From an uncultured Clostridia bacterium (GTDB taxonomy: Bacteria; Bacillota; Dehalobacteriia; UBA4068), in contig CALXRV010000028.1 in assembly GCA_944390945.1 (NCBI GenBank), positions 1-45,721 of the forward strand: DNA of 45,721 nt. Reading direction: 5' to 3'. Every line of letters starts with the position of its first letter. Position 1 is the stretch's first letter. This document shows, piece after piece, positions 17,936 through 25,749 of this stretch. A model generated the notes under the pieces. It saw only the letters and a list, made by a program, of their open reading frames with translations, was not told the origin of the DNA and made no database searches. Position numbers and translations under genes: made by a program.

Positions 17936-18081
17936 TGCGAAAAAAAGGCAATCTGTCAGGATGCTGCGAGATTTAATAAAAAATTAAGGAAAAACCACCA
18001 TTTCTTTGCTTTTTCCCTCTACCGCTTTGACGCAAAACGCGTTAAAATGTTCCCAGAAACCGTTTGGCAGTGGAACAAAAT
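17936..18081. other. AT-rich divergent intergenic core
   Basis: This lies between the two divergent transport promoters and holds A/T runs around 17965-18000. I see no gene or RNA here. It may contain binding sites for a common regulator. Confidence 0.35.
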
Positions 18082-18110
18082 TTGCATCCGGCAGGTCGTT
18101 ATGATATGAT
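18082..18110 (+). promoter_or_regulatory. Promoter of the MsmX/UgpC-type ATPase gene
   Basis: TTGCAT (18082-18087), a 17-bp spacer and TATGAT (18105-18110) lie 110 bases before the start codon. Confidence 0.65.
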
Positions 18111-18220
18111 GCCGGTAACGCCGCGATAAAGCGGGCAAACACATCTTCCCTGCCACAAACCAGGATGGTTTTTCCGGCGAGCAGGACATACGCTATAACA
18201 TATGCGCGAGAGGAGCAGGT

Positions 18221-19303
18221 ATGGCAAGTATCCGACTACAGAATATCACCAAAAAATACGACAACGGCGTGCTTGCGGTCTCTGATTTTACGATGGAGAT
18301 CGCCGACCGGGAGTTTATCGTGCTCGTTGGCCCTTCTGGCTGTGGAAAATCGACCACGTTACGCATGATCGCCGGATTGGAGGAAATTACCTCCGGAGAG
18401 CTCTATATCGGCGACCGCCTCGTCAACGATCTGCCGCCGCGCGAACGCGATATCTCGATGGTATTTCAGAACTATGCGCTCTATCCGCATATGACCGTTT
18501 TTCAAAATATGGCCTTTGGCCTGGAAAACAGAAAAATGCCAAAGGCGGAGATCGAAGCGAAGGTGCATGAGGCGGCGGCGATTCTCGGCATCGAGGATCT
18601 GCTGAAACGCAAACCCAAAGCCATGTCCGGTGGCCAGCGGCAGCGCGTGGCGCTAGGCCGTGCCATTGTGCGCAATCCAGCAGTATTCCTGCTCGACGAG
18701 CCCCTCTCTAATTTAGATGCTAAACTGCGCGCCTCGATGCGCGGGGAAATCATTAAACTGCATCAGCGCTTGGGAACAACTTTTATCTATGTAACGCATG
18801 ACCAGGTGGAAGCGATGACGATGGGCGATCGCATCGTGGTGATGAAGGACGGGCATGTACACCAGATCGATACCCCGCAAAACCTTTATCACCGCCCCTG
18901 CAACCTGTTCGTGGCCAGTTTTATCGGGACACCGCAAATGAATTTTATCGATGTGGACGTCAGCAGCGATGACGCAGGCGTATTCCTGGCACTGCATGAA
19001 GCGCGCATCCGCATGACGCGCAACCAGGAGTTGCTTCTTCCTTACCTGGGCAAAACGGTTGTGCTCGGTATCCGGCCGGATGCGATCGTGCCTGCGGCAG
19101 AAGGCAATGTACCGGCAATGCTGGAAGTGGCGGAAGCACTCGGTGGCGAAACCTATCTCTATCTTGACTATCAGGGGGATAAGATCACCGTACGCGTGCC
19201 TGGCACTTTACCCGCTCGGCCGGGTGCGCTGATGCCGCTTGCTTTTGACGGCAACCGGCTGCATATCTTCGACAAGGAAACAAAGCGGGCGATCTGCCAT
19301 TGA
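18221..19303 (+). CDS. ugpC: Sugar ABC transporter ATP-binding protein, MsmX/UgpC/MalK type
   Basis: This 360-residue ATPase drives type I sugar importers from the cytosolic side. Signatures in order: Walker A 'GPSGCGKST' (37-45), Q-loop 'VFQNYALYPHMTV', ABC signature 'MSGGQRQRVALGRA', Walker B 'VFLLDEPLSNLDAKLR', H-loop 'YVTHDQVEAMTMGD'. A C-terminal regulatory/TOBE region begins near 240 ('LGIRPDAIVPA'). The start has GAGAGGAG upstream. It is transcribed alone and divergently from the two permeases, for which it is the obvious motor; in Firmicutes such ATPases often serve several importers. No other ATPase for the transport locus is in the window. Confidence 0.95.
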   Translation: MASIRLQNITKKYDNGVLAVSDFTMEIADREFIVLVGPSGCGKSTTLRMIAGLEEITSGELYIGDRLVNDLPPRERDISMVFQNYALYPHMTVFQNMAFGLENRKMPKAEIEAKVHEAAAILGIEDLLKRKPKAMSGGQRQRVALGRAIVRNPAVFLLDEPLSNLDAKLRASMRGEIIKLHQRLGTTFIYVTHDQVEAMTMGDRIVVMKDGHVHQIDTPQNLYHRPCNLFVASFIGTPQMNFIDVDVSSDDAGVFLALHEARIRMTRNQELLLPYLGKTVVLGIRPDAIVPAAEGNVPAMLEVAEALGGETYLYLDYQGDKITVRVPGTLPARPGALMPLAFDGNRLHIFDKETKRAICH

Positions 19304-19426
19304 ACCGGGTATCTGCGGTTAAAGGCGCAGAAGCAGCCCCACTGCCGGCAGCGCCAACCAGGATGGCGGCTGAAAAGCAGGCCGGCAAACTCTGCACATC
19401 TTAACCATTGCCAGATATGGAAATAA

Positions 19427-19457
19427 AAAGCAGGGCTGTTGTTAACAGCCCTGCTTT
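19427..19457. terminator. Bidirectional terminator between the ATPase gene and ppnP
   Basis: AAAGCAGGGCTGTT (19427-19440) pairs with AACAGCCCTGCTTT (19444-19457). There is T-rich sequence after it on both strands (TTTCTT on +, TTTTTATTTCC on -). It lies between convergent genes. Confidence 0.9.
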
Positions 19458-19500
19458 CTTCATCCTGTCATTCCAGCAATATCCTGCGTTTCCTGCCGTC

Positions 19501-19812
19501 TTAATCCGCATACGAGCAGCAATAGTCCGCGTAATTGGCTACTTTTACCTTGAATGAAGAATTCGCCGGAATGGAGAAAGACTCGCCTTCTTTATAGAGG
19601 TGATACTCGCTTTCCCCAGGCAGCAGGGCTTCCATCTCTCCCGCCAGCATCTCCATGATCTCCGCCGCGCCAGTATTAAAGCTATATTCGCCCGCCTGCA
19701 TAAAACCAAGCGTTTTGCGCTCCCCGTTTCCCAGGTAGAATGTGCGGCTGGAGACTTTGCCGTTATCATAAACATTGGCCTTCTTGATCAGTTTCACGTT
19801 TTCGAAATGCAT
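19501..19812 (-). CDS. ppnP: Pyrimidine/purine nucleoside phosphorylase (DUF1255)
   Basis: PpnP-family proteins are small cupins that phosphorolyse nucleosides in the cytosol. The 103-residue protein fits the family length (about 94-105) and shows its single beta-barrel: '[21 protein letters not shown]', '[27 protein letters not shown]', and '[21 protein letters not shown]'. GGGAGGG precedes the ATG. It follows the DUF3842 gene by 58 bases on the same strand and could be cotranscribed. Confidence 0.93.
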   Translation of the reverse strand: MHFENVKLIKKANVYDNGKVSSRTFYLGNGERKTLGFMQAGEYSFNTGAAEIMEMLAGEMEALLPGESEYHLYKEGESFSIPANSSFKVKVANYADYCCSYAD

Positions 19813-19870
19813 CTGATTCCCTCCCTGTTATATTTTATCCGTAAACTACAGGCAAACAAAACCTTTCTGA

Positions 19871-20320
19871 CTAAGCCAGATCCTTGTTCTCCTCTTTTTT
19901 TGCAGCAGCACTATCGGCACATAGCGCGCAAACCGTATCCACCGCCTGCCGCACATACTCGCCCAGCGCTAGATCCGCCACGCCTGCCACGCGAATGCGG
20001 CAGCGTCCGGCCGGGATCAAAACTTTCCATGCGCGCGCGCTGCCAACAGCCGTCGCCATTGCTGGCGTAACCTCACCCAGCAGCGCGTTTGCAGCCAACA
20101 AACCGATGGGGCCAATGATCAGGTCTGCATCCGCCACATTAACAATAACTGGATTTTCACCGGAAGCCCCCCGGTCCGCACCAGCACGCAGCATGGCTGC
20201 TGTGGCAATGCTGTTTGTCCCGATTGCAATCAATTCCTGCTGCGGCAAGCGCCGCTTCAACTGTTCGACAACAATACGGCCCATGCTGCCGCCTTGCCCG
20301 TCGATCACAACAATTTTCAA
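19871..20320 (-). CDS. DUF3842 family protein, TTG start
   Basis: This encodes 149 residues beginning MKIVVIDGQGGSMGRIVVEQ, a Rossmann-like Gly-rich N-terminus, followed by 'LIAIGTNSIATAAMLRAGADRGASGENPVIVN'. These are the hallmark blocks of DUF3842, a family of unknown function in anaerobic Firmicutes. The start codon is TTG, chosen because GGAGGG lies 6 bases upstream and the family begins at this point. It has a good promoter of its own. Confidence 0.9.
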   Translation of the reverse strand: MKIVVIDGQGGSMGRIVVEQLKRRLPQQELIAIGTNSIATAAMLRAGADRGASGENPVIVNVADADLIIGPIGLLAANALLGEVTPAMATAVGSARAWKVLIPAGRCRIRVAGVADLALGEYVRQAVDTVCALCADSAAAKKEENKDLA

Positions 20321-20347
20321 AACGATCCCTCCAATTATTGTTACTTT

Positions 20348-20376
20348 AGTATACTACAATTTTACGATTGCGGCAA
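20348..20376 (-). promoter_or_regulatory. Promoter of the DUF3842-ppnP unit
   Basis: On the - strand TTGCCG (20371-20376), a 17-bp spacer and TATACT (20348-20353) lie 28 bases upstream of the TTG start codon. Confidence 0.75.
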
Positions 20377-20404
20377 TATTCTGCAGGAAACATATCGAAA
20401 ACAT

Positions 20405-20433
20405 TTGCTTGCCGACAAGCTTTGATTTATAAT
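20405..20433 (+). promoter_or_regulatory. Promoter of the small membrane protein gene
   Basis: TTGCTT (20405-20410), a 17-bp spacer and a perfect TATAAT (20428-20433), divergent from the DUF3842 promoter. Confidence 0.7.
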
Positions 20434-20484
20434 TGTAATGCGAATAGATTATCGTATATCAGGTGGCACAAAGGAGGTTATACC

Positions 20485-20943
20485 ATGCCGAAAGTGGACT
20501 GGGAATCCCATCGGTCGGAAAAGCGGCAGCTGGATCCGACAATAAGGCGCATCCGCTCCCTGTTGACCATTCTGCTGCTGGCGGTGCTTGCTTATCTGCT
20601 GCTCGGCGGCAGTTTCCGTGTCGCTTTTGATGAAGAAAGCTTTGGCATCAGTGCTGGTCGTTTTGGCAGCGAACATATCTATTTCAGCGACATCTCCGCG
20701 CTGGAACTGCGCGACGGACCATTTACCACAGGCACCGCACTTGACCATAAACCCAGCCTGCGCTATGCCGTAGGATATTATCAGGATGGTGGATTAAGCG
20801 GCACCTATCACCTTTTTCTGGAAAAAAGCTATACCGGTCCGGTAATCATCCTTACGCACAGCAATGGCATCCTGGTCTTTGGTGCGGACAGTCTGAATAT
20901 GCAAACAATTTATAATGAACTGAAGACGCAAACTAATCTTTAA
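20485..20943 (+). CDS. Small single-span membrane protein of unknown function
   Basis: This encodes 152 residues from the ATG at 20485, with an ideal AAGGAGG at 20471-20477. A basic N-terminus (to about 26) is followed by one TM helix (about 27-45) and a soluble beta-rich domain. The domain pattern ('GSFRVAFDEESFGISAGRFGSEHIYFSDISALEL... GTYHLFLEKSYTGPVIILTHSNGILVFGADSLNMQTIYNEL') resembles bacterial PH-like domains. That assignment is by pattern only. It is not linked to its neighbours by strand or spacing. Confidence 0.8.
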   Translation: MPKVDWESHRSEKRQLDPTIRRIRSLLTILLLAVLAYLLLGGSFRVAFDEESFGISAGRFGSEHIYFSDISALELRDGPFTTGTALDHKPSLRYAVGYYQDGGLSGTYHLFLEKSYTGPVIILTHSNGILVFGADSLNMQTIYNELKTQTNL

Positions 20944-21038
20944 GCTGCTCTTTGTCTAATAAAACAAAATTTTATTTCTTATATAGAAAAAAGTATGCTG
21001 TTATAGCCAAATTCATGTGCGCCATCCATCCCTGTATC

Positions 21039-21047
21039 TGCTATACT
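21039..21047 (+). promoter_or_regulatory. Extended -10 promoter for the TSUP gene
   Basis: TGCTATACT (TGn plus TATACT at 21042-21047) lies 60 bases upstream of the start codon. No good -35 is visible. Confidence 0.45.
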
Positions 21048-21107
21048 GTTAACGGTAAATACTGCCTGGGTTGACCAGTCAGAAATAGATCATGGAGGGA
21101 TGGAATC

Positions 21108-22112
21108 ATGCTTACAGCCATTATTGTTCTTCTGGCAGTGATCGCCGTCATCTACGGGACGATCCTTTTCTCGGCGCTTTACAAGAATCGCCACAATCTC
21201 AATCCGAACAGCTGGTGGAAATTCATCCTGATCGGCCTGATCACCGATATTGGCGACGCCTTGGGTATCGGTAATTTTGCACCAACTGCTTCTGCATTCA
21301 AACTGCTTAAGTTGGTGGACGACCGGATCACCCCCGGTACGATGAACGCGGCGCACTGCCTGCCGGTCATCACGCAGGCATTAATCTTCACTACCATCAT
21401 TGCGGTTGATATCACAACCCTGGTCTCCATGGTCGTCGCTTCGATCCTTGGCGCTGTGCTCGGCGCCGGCATCGTCGCAAAACTGGATATCCGCAAAGTA
21501 CGTATCGGCATGGGTACTGCACTGATCGTGCTTGCCTTCATCCTGCTCGCCGGCCTGCTGAACTGGATGCCGAGCGGCGGCGACGCGATCGGTCTTTACG
21601 GTGGCAAATTGATCTTTGCCGTTGTTGTCAACTTCTTCCTCGGCGCACTGATGACGATCGGTATCGGCCAATATGCACCCTGCATGGCGCTTGTCTATGC
21701 GCTGGGCATGAGCTCCCGCGTCGCCTACCCGATCATGATGTGCTCCTGCGCGTTCCTGATGCCCGGTGCCAGCATCCGCTTCATTCGGGCTGGCGCGGTC
21801 GACCTGAAAGCAGCCGCTGGCATTGCCATCGGCGGTATCGTCGGTGTGCTGATCGCCGCTTATATCATCAAAGAGATCCCGCTGACTGCGCTGAAATGGA
21901 TCGTCTTCGTCGTCCTGCTCTACACCGCGATCATGCTGCTGCGTGATGGTCTGCGCAAAGCGCCGGTCGCCGCAAGCGGTACGGATGCTGCTGCCGCCAT
22001 CACCGCCGCCACAACAGGTACGGGCGCTGCCATTACTGATGCCGCGACTACGGCGCAGGATAAACTCTCTGATGCGAACAACCAGCATAAGCTACCGACC
22101 AGCCAGGCGTAA
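21108..22112 (+). CDS. TSUP (TauE/SafE) family anion permease
   Basis: This 334-residue membrane protein has about eight TM segments. It carries the duplicated TSUP pattern: an N-terminal half with 'GIGNFAPTASAFKLLKL..ITPGTMNAAH' and a second half with 'GALMTIGIGQYAPCMALVYALGMSSRVAYPIMMCSCAFLMPGASIRF'. TSUP members move sulfite, sulfonates, sulfoacetate and similar small organic anions; the substrate here cannot be told. The C-terminal 50 residues are Ala/Thr-rich and soluble. GGAGGGA precedes the ATG. A long terminator follows at 22201. Confidence 0.88.
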   Translation: MLTAIIVLLAVIAVIYGTILFSALYKNRHNLNPNSWWKFILIGLITDIGDALGIGNFAPTASAFKLLKLVDDRITPGTMNAAHCLPVITQALIFTTIIAVDITTLVSMVVASILGAVLGAGIVAKLDIRKVRIGMGTALIVLAFILLAGLLNWMPSGGDAIGLYGGKLIFAVVVNFFLGALMTIGIGQYAPCMALVYALGMSSRVAYPIMMCSCAFLMPGASIRFIRAGAVDLKAAAGIAIGGIVGVLIAAYIIKEIPLTALKWIVFVVLLYTAIMLLRDGLRKAPVAASGTDAAAAITAATTGTGAAITDAATTAQDKLSDANNQHKLPTSQA

Positions 22113-22200
22113 AGCCGCTGCTGTCCGGGCGAACCTATCGTCCGGCCTTCAGCCGGCTGTCTGCCCGGAGATAAAAGAAAATCCACTAAGATGTTCAACA

Positions 22201-22244
22201 AAGAGACCGGTAAACTGGCGAAACCGCCAGTTTACCGGTCTCTT
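22201..22244. terminator. 20-bp-stem terminator between convergent genes
   Basis: A perfect 20-bp inverted repeat (22201-22220 with 22225-22244) around a 4-nt loop separates the TSUP gene from the leftward DUF202 gene. T-rich sequence is short on both sides. Confidence 0.85.
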
Positions 22245-22301
22245 CCTATCCATCGCATTGTTGCGCCAGCCGTTTACGCGAGCCCTTTCTGCCAGTGCAG
22301 G

Positions 22302-22574
22302 CTATTTCATCCAGCGCCAACGACGGCGCACCAGCAGGAACTGGACAAAGCCAGCAACAGCCAGTAGAGGCGCTGCGCAGACCAGCGCAAAGCCGATCTG
22401 AAACAACAAGGCATGATCAAGCAGTTCCATCAAGCCAAAACCGGTGGCAGCAAACCCGATCGCCGTACGAATCCAGGCCAATAAAGTTCGTGTATTCGCC
22501 AGCTTTGTACGCTCCAAAGCAAGATAATCCCGCACAATCATCTTCTCATTCGGGTCCAGCTTATCAAAATACAT
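22302..22574 (-). CDS. DUF202 (YidH-type) membrane protein
   Basis: This encodes 90 residues with the family signature 'LALERTKLANTRTLLAWIRTAIGFAATGFGL' followed by two further hydrophobic stretches, giving three TM segments in total. Function of the family is unknown. The start is the ATG at 22572-22574; the longer open frame upstream overlaps the regulator gene out of frame. It begins 28 bases after the GntR stop codon and is likely cotranscribed with it. Confidence 0.88.
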   Translation of the reverse strand: MYFDKLDPNEKMIVRDYLALERTKLANTRTLLAWIRTAIGFAATGFGLMELLDHALLFQIGFALVCAAPLLAVAGFVQFLLVRRRWRWMK

Positions 22575-22602
22575 TCCCAACCGCCTTCTTTCCGCTTCTC
22601 GC

Positions 22603-23289
22603 TTACAGCTTGTCCAGCTGGTCATAATACTTGTAGTTCGGAAACTTTTTCGTAAAATGCTGCGCCATGAGCAATGCGGCACGCGCCGGATCCCGTTCTT
22701 CAATCGCCTGGAAAATCACAAAATGACTTTCATAAAAATTGCTGCCATCCGTCGATGCGACCTGCTTCACAATCAGGTCCTTCAAACTGTCATAAATACT
22801 GATGATCAGACGATTGCCCCCAATGCGGATGATCTCGCTATGAAAATTGATATTTGCCGCAAACCGCTCCTCATCACTGGCCACAAAACGCAGCCCATCC
22901 ACAACCCATCTTAATTTTTCGATCTGCTGCGGCGTCGCCTTCAGCGCAGCCAACCCAGCAGCCTTCAGCTCCAGGATATAGCGGAATTCCAGCACGTCCT
23001 CTTCATTTCCTTCATTCAGACAAAAGGAGAGCGCAACAGGATTGAAGATATGGCCAGTATTTGAGACAATATAGTTGCCGTCGCCCTGCCGGCTTTGAAT
23101 AATACCCAGGATATTGAACGCACTGATCGCCTGTTTCAGTGCAGGGCGGCTGACATTCAGCATCTCGGAAAGCTCCCGTTCCGGTGGTAATTTATCGCCA
23201 ACTTTCAATTTGCCATCCAAAATCAGCTCCTGCAACTGCTCCATCACCTTTTTATACAGCTGCTCGTTCCCCTGGATCGCCTGGAACAT
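22603..23289 (-). CDS. GntR family regulator, FadR/FCD subfamily
   Basis: The 228-residue DNA-binding protein has an N-terminal winged helix ('GDKLPPERELSEMLNVSRPALKQAISAFNILGIIQSRQGDGNYI', residues 32-75) and a C-terminal all-alpha FCD ligand-binding domain ('FRYILELKAAGLAAL', 'NINFHSEIIRIGGNRLI', 'HFVIFQAIEERDPARAALLMAQHF'). The Asp/His residues that bind a metal in FCD proteins appear as D (in the RYILELKA helix vicinity) and H152/H196-like positions. AAAGGAGG precedes the ATG. Its gene is divergent from the aminotransferase cluster, whose promoter carries a FadR-type operator; control of that cluster is a strong inference. Confidence 0.95.
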   Translation of the reverse strand: MFQAIQGNEQLYKKVMEQLQELILDGKLKVGDKLPPERELSEMLNVSRPALKQAISAFNILGIIQSRQGDGNYIVSNTGHIFNPVALSFCLNEGNEEDVLEFRYILELKAAGLAALKATPQQIEKLRWVVDGLRFVASDEERFAANINFHSEIIRIGGNRLIISIYDSLKDLIVKQVASTDGSNFYESHFVIFQAIEERDPARAALLMAQHFTKKFPNYKYYDQLDKL

Positions 23290-23340
23290 ATCCTGCCTCC
23301 TTTGCCAAATCCCCCTGCGGCCAGCCCAGTCTGATACCTA

Positions 23341-23369
23341 ATTATAGTAATTTCCCCTATCGAATGCAA
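23341..23369 (-). promoter_or_regulatory. Promoter of the GntR regulator gene
   Basis: On the - strand TTGCAT (23364-23369), a 17-bp spacer and a perfect TATAAT (23341-23346). Confidence 0.8.
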
Positions 23370-23428
23370 GCGCTTTCCCTTTGCGGATAATGAACAAAAC
23401 GGCGCAAAACGAAAGATAACAAAAAAGA

Positions 23429-23457
23429 TTGACAATTCATAGGTAAATTGATATATT
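23429..23457 (+). promoter_or_regulatory. Promoter of the aminotransferase-amidohydrolase-abgT cluster
   Basis: TTGACA (23429-23434), a 17-bp spacer and TATATT (23452-23457). The -10 lies inside the left arm of the operator palindrome. Confidence 0.88.
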
Positions 23458-23478
23458 GGTAATACCAATATATCAATT
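23446..23478. promoter_or_regulatory. FadR-type GntR operator overlapping the -10
   Basis: AATTGATATATTGGT (23446-23460) and ACCAATATATCAATT (23464-23478) are perfect inverted 15-bp arms around AAT. The core TTGGT-AAT-ACCAA agrees with the TGGTnnnACCA consensus of FCD-type GntR regulators such as PdhR. Binding here would block RNA polymerase. The adjacent divergent GntR gene is the obvious regulator. Confidence 0.85.
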
Positions 23479-23501
23479 CCCATAAAGGAGGATCTTTTTA
23501 G

Positions 23502-24434
23502 ATGACCGAACTGCAAGCCCCCACGTTCAATCTGAATGGCTATGAGATCCGCGACACCATTCTCTATGTCAATGGGGAATATGTCCCCAAATCAAAAGCC
23601 GTCATTTCGGTATATGACAGCGGATTTCAGCATGGCGACGGTGTTTACGAGGGTATTCGTGCTTACGATCGCCGCATTTTCATGTTGCATGAACATGTCA
23701 AACGGCTATATGAATCCTGCAAATCCCTGGATATCCCACTGGAACGGGATGTACCTTACGACCAGATGATCGAGATCGTGAAAGAAACCGTACGGCGTAA
23801 TCTGGCAATCGGCGTACACGATATCCATATGCGCCTGCAGGTAACCCGTGGCATTAAACGGCAGACCGGCATGCACCCCAACCTGAATGTCACGCCCTGC
23901 TCTGTTGTCAACTGCGTCGACGAAAAACCGCCGATCTTCAACAAAGCCGGGGTAAAGCTCATCACCTCCAGCCTGCGCCGTTATCCGCCGAACCTGTTGG
24001 ACCCGAAGATCCACAGCTGCAACCAGCTGAACCAGATCATGGCGGCGATCGAAGCGCTGCGTCAAGGTGCAGATGAAGCGATTATGCTGGATATGAATGG
24101 TTTTGTTGCCGAAACCAACAGCACCACCCTGCTGATGGCAAAGGATGGCGCCCTGGTCATCCCCACAACAGACTGCATCCTGGTCAGCATCACGCGCAAG
24201 ATCGTGATGGAGATTGCAGCTGCGCATGGCATCCCCTGCATCGAACGCAATGTTTCGGTTTCCGAATTCTATAACGCCGATGAAGCCTTTATCTGCGGCA
24301 CGGTGGGTGAGATCGCGCCGGTCTGTCTGATCGATGGCAAAAAAATTGGCCATGCAGTCCCCGGCCCGATCACCGAGCTGCTCTCGCGTGAATATCGGAA
24401 ACAAACTGAACAATACGGCGTTACGATCGACTGA
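23502..24434 (+). CDS. Class IV PLP aminotransferase (branched-chain aminotransferase-like)
   Basis: This 310-residue fold-type IV enzyme shows 'DSGFQHGDGVYEGIRAYDRRIFMLHEHVKRLYESC' near the N-terminus and the cofactor Lys in 'LLDPKIHSCNQLNQIMA'. It also has 'DEAIMLDMNGFVAETNSTTLLM' for PLP phosphate binding and 'ADEAFICGTVGEIAPV' near the end. Members include IlvE, D-amino acid aminotransferase and ADC lyase; specificity cannot be read. AAAGGAGG precedes the ATG. As first gene of a GntR-controlled catabolic-looking cluster with an amidohydrolase and uptake permeases, degradation of an acquired amino compound is more likely than branched-chain synthesis. Confidence 0.9.
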   Translation: MTELQAPTFNLNGYEIRDTILYVNGEYVPKSKAVISVYDSGFQHGDGVYEGIRAYDRRIFMLHEHVKRLYESCKSLDIPLERDVPYDQMIEIVKETVRRNLAIGVHDIHMRLQVTRGIKRQTGMHPNLNVTPCSVVNCVDEKPPIFNKAGVKLITSSLRRYPPNLLDPKIHSCNQLNQIMAAIEALRQGADEAIMLDMNGFVAETNSTTLLMAKDGALVIPTTDCILVSITRKIVMEIAAAHGIPCIERNVSVSEFYNADEAFICGTVGEIAPVCLIDGKKIGHAVPGPITELLSREYRKQTEQYGVTID

Positions 24435-24471
24435 GATCCTAGTATATAGCACAAAGAAAGGAGATGCAAAA

Positions 24472-25734
24472 ATGTGTGCTGCCACCACTCTTATCCATTG
24501 CGGAAAGCTCTTTGACGGCATCACCGAGACACTGCAACCAAATGTCGATATTCTAATCCGTGGCAATCGGATCGAAGAAGTCGGCTGCGGCCTGCACACG
24601 CCATCAGATGCAGAGGTGATCGATCTTTCTCAGCTGACCGTCACCCCTGGCATGATCGACGCGCATGTGCATCCGGATCTGATGGAATCCTTTGTCGCCA
24701 ACCACAGTAATCCTTATTCGATGAATGATGCTTATTGTGCGCTGGCAGCTGCGCGCACGGCGGAAAAAGCGCTGCGCCGCGGCTTTACCACCCTGCGTGC
24801 AGTCGGCGCATTTGGCTGCTGCGGCTATGTTTTTCATAATGTGCGCGCCGCGATTGAACAGGGATATTACCTCGGCGCCCGGATGGTCATCTCGCAGGGA
24901 TGTTGCACGCCCGGCAGCCATGGCGACTATGTCAAATCCCTCGGGCCGGTACCGGAATTAATCCAGGACTACGGCCAAAGGCATGTCTGCATGGGCAATG
25001 GACCGGAATTCTTCCGTGCTGCACTGCGCGAACAGCGGCGGCTTGGTTATGATTTTGCCAAGATCATGGCCACCGGCGGCTTTGCGACGGAAGGAGACTC
25101 ACCGGTGGATCAGCAGTTGGGCGATGATGAACTGCAGATGATCATGGCAACTGCCCACGAACTGGGCATGGGCGTTACGGCGCATGCCTATTTCCCTGCG
25201 CTGGTCACCAAGCTTGCGGAATTTGGCATTGACGGCATTGAACATGCAGCGTTGATCGACAAAACCACCGCCACCCTGTTGGAGCAAAAAGACGTTTATG
25301 TTGTCCCGACCTTCATGCCTTATGAACCAGTCGTCCATTGGGATGAAGAACGCATGAAAAAGAAAACCGTTGCTGCACAGAAAAAATACCGTTACTATCA
25401 AGAACAATTCGTAGAAGGAAGAAAAGTTCTGATAGAAAGCAACATCCGCCTGGGATATGGTACGGATATCGTCGCGCAATTCTTCCCTTATGAGAGCGGA
25501 TATGAATACGAAGCCTGGCTGAATAGCGGCATTGATCCTTACCGGGCGCTAAAAGCCGCGACCTCTGTCAATGCAGGAATTTGCCAGCGTCCGCAGATCG
25601 GTACAATCGCCCCCGGCCAACTGGCAGATATCGCAGGCTGGAAACGGGATCTGCTCAAAGACCCAAAAGCATTGCTCGACTGCGCCTTTGTGATGAAAGA
25701 TGGCGTTTGCTACGAGACGGAATCAAATCTTTGA
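24472..25734 (+). CDS. Metal-dependent amidohydrolase
   Basis: This 420-residue amidohydrolase-superfamily enzyme (imidazolonepropionase/prolidase-like branch) starts at the ATG at 24472, with AAAGGAG upstream and 37 bases after the aminotransferase. Metal ligands can be placed: HxH in 'GMIDAHVHPD', a likely carbamylated Lys in 'DFAKIMATGGFATEGDSP', His in 'VTAHAYFP', His in 'GIDGIEHAALID', and Asp in 'LGYGTDIV'. The C-terminal 'GTIAPGQLADIAGW' is usual. Substrates in this branch are cyclic or peptide-like amides, for example N-acyl amino acids and dipeptides. Its place between an aminotransferase and an AbgT-type permease suggests cleavage of an imported amide, releasing an amino acid. Confidence 0.93.
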   Translation: MCAATTLIHCGKLFDGITETLQPNVDILIRGNRIEEVGCGLHTPSDAEVIDLSQLTVTPGMIDAHVHPDLMESFVANHSNPYSMNDAYCALAAARTAEKALRRGFTTLRAVGAFGCCGYVFHNVRAAIEQGYYLGARMVISQGCCTPGSHGDYVKSLGPVPELIQDYGQRHVCMGNGPEFFRAALREQRRLGYDFAKIMATGGFATEGDSPVDQQLGDDELQMIMATAHELGMGVTAHAYFPALVTKLAEFGIDGIEHAALIDKTTATLLEQKDVYVVPTFMPYEPVVHWDEERMKKKTVAAQKKYRYYQEQFVEGRKVLIESNIRLGYGTDIVAQFFPYESGYEYEAWLNSGIDPYRALKAATSVNAGICQRPQIGTIAPGQLADIAGWKRDLLKDPKALLDCAFVMKDGVCYETESNL

Positions 25735-25749
25735 TAAGGAGGGCTCGTC

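Noticed and set aside
17760..17951. 64-residue N-terminal extension of the solute-binding lipoprotein
   Set aside because: It would bury the signal peptide and lipobox; a good binding site precedes the ATG at 17759, and the promoter and inverted repeat lie within the extension.
21943..22401. Rightward open frame after the TSUP permease
   Set aside because: It runs in another frame through the end of the permease gene, the terminator and the antisense of DUF202, with no start site.
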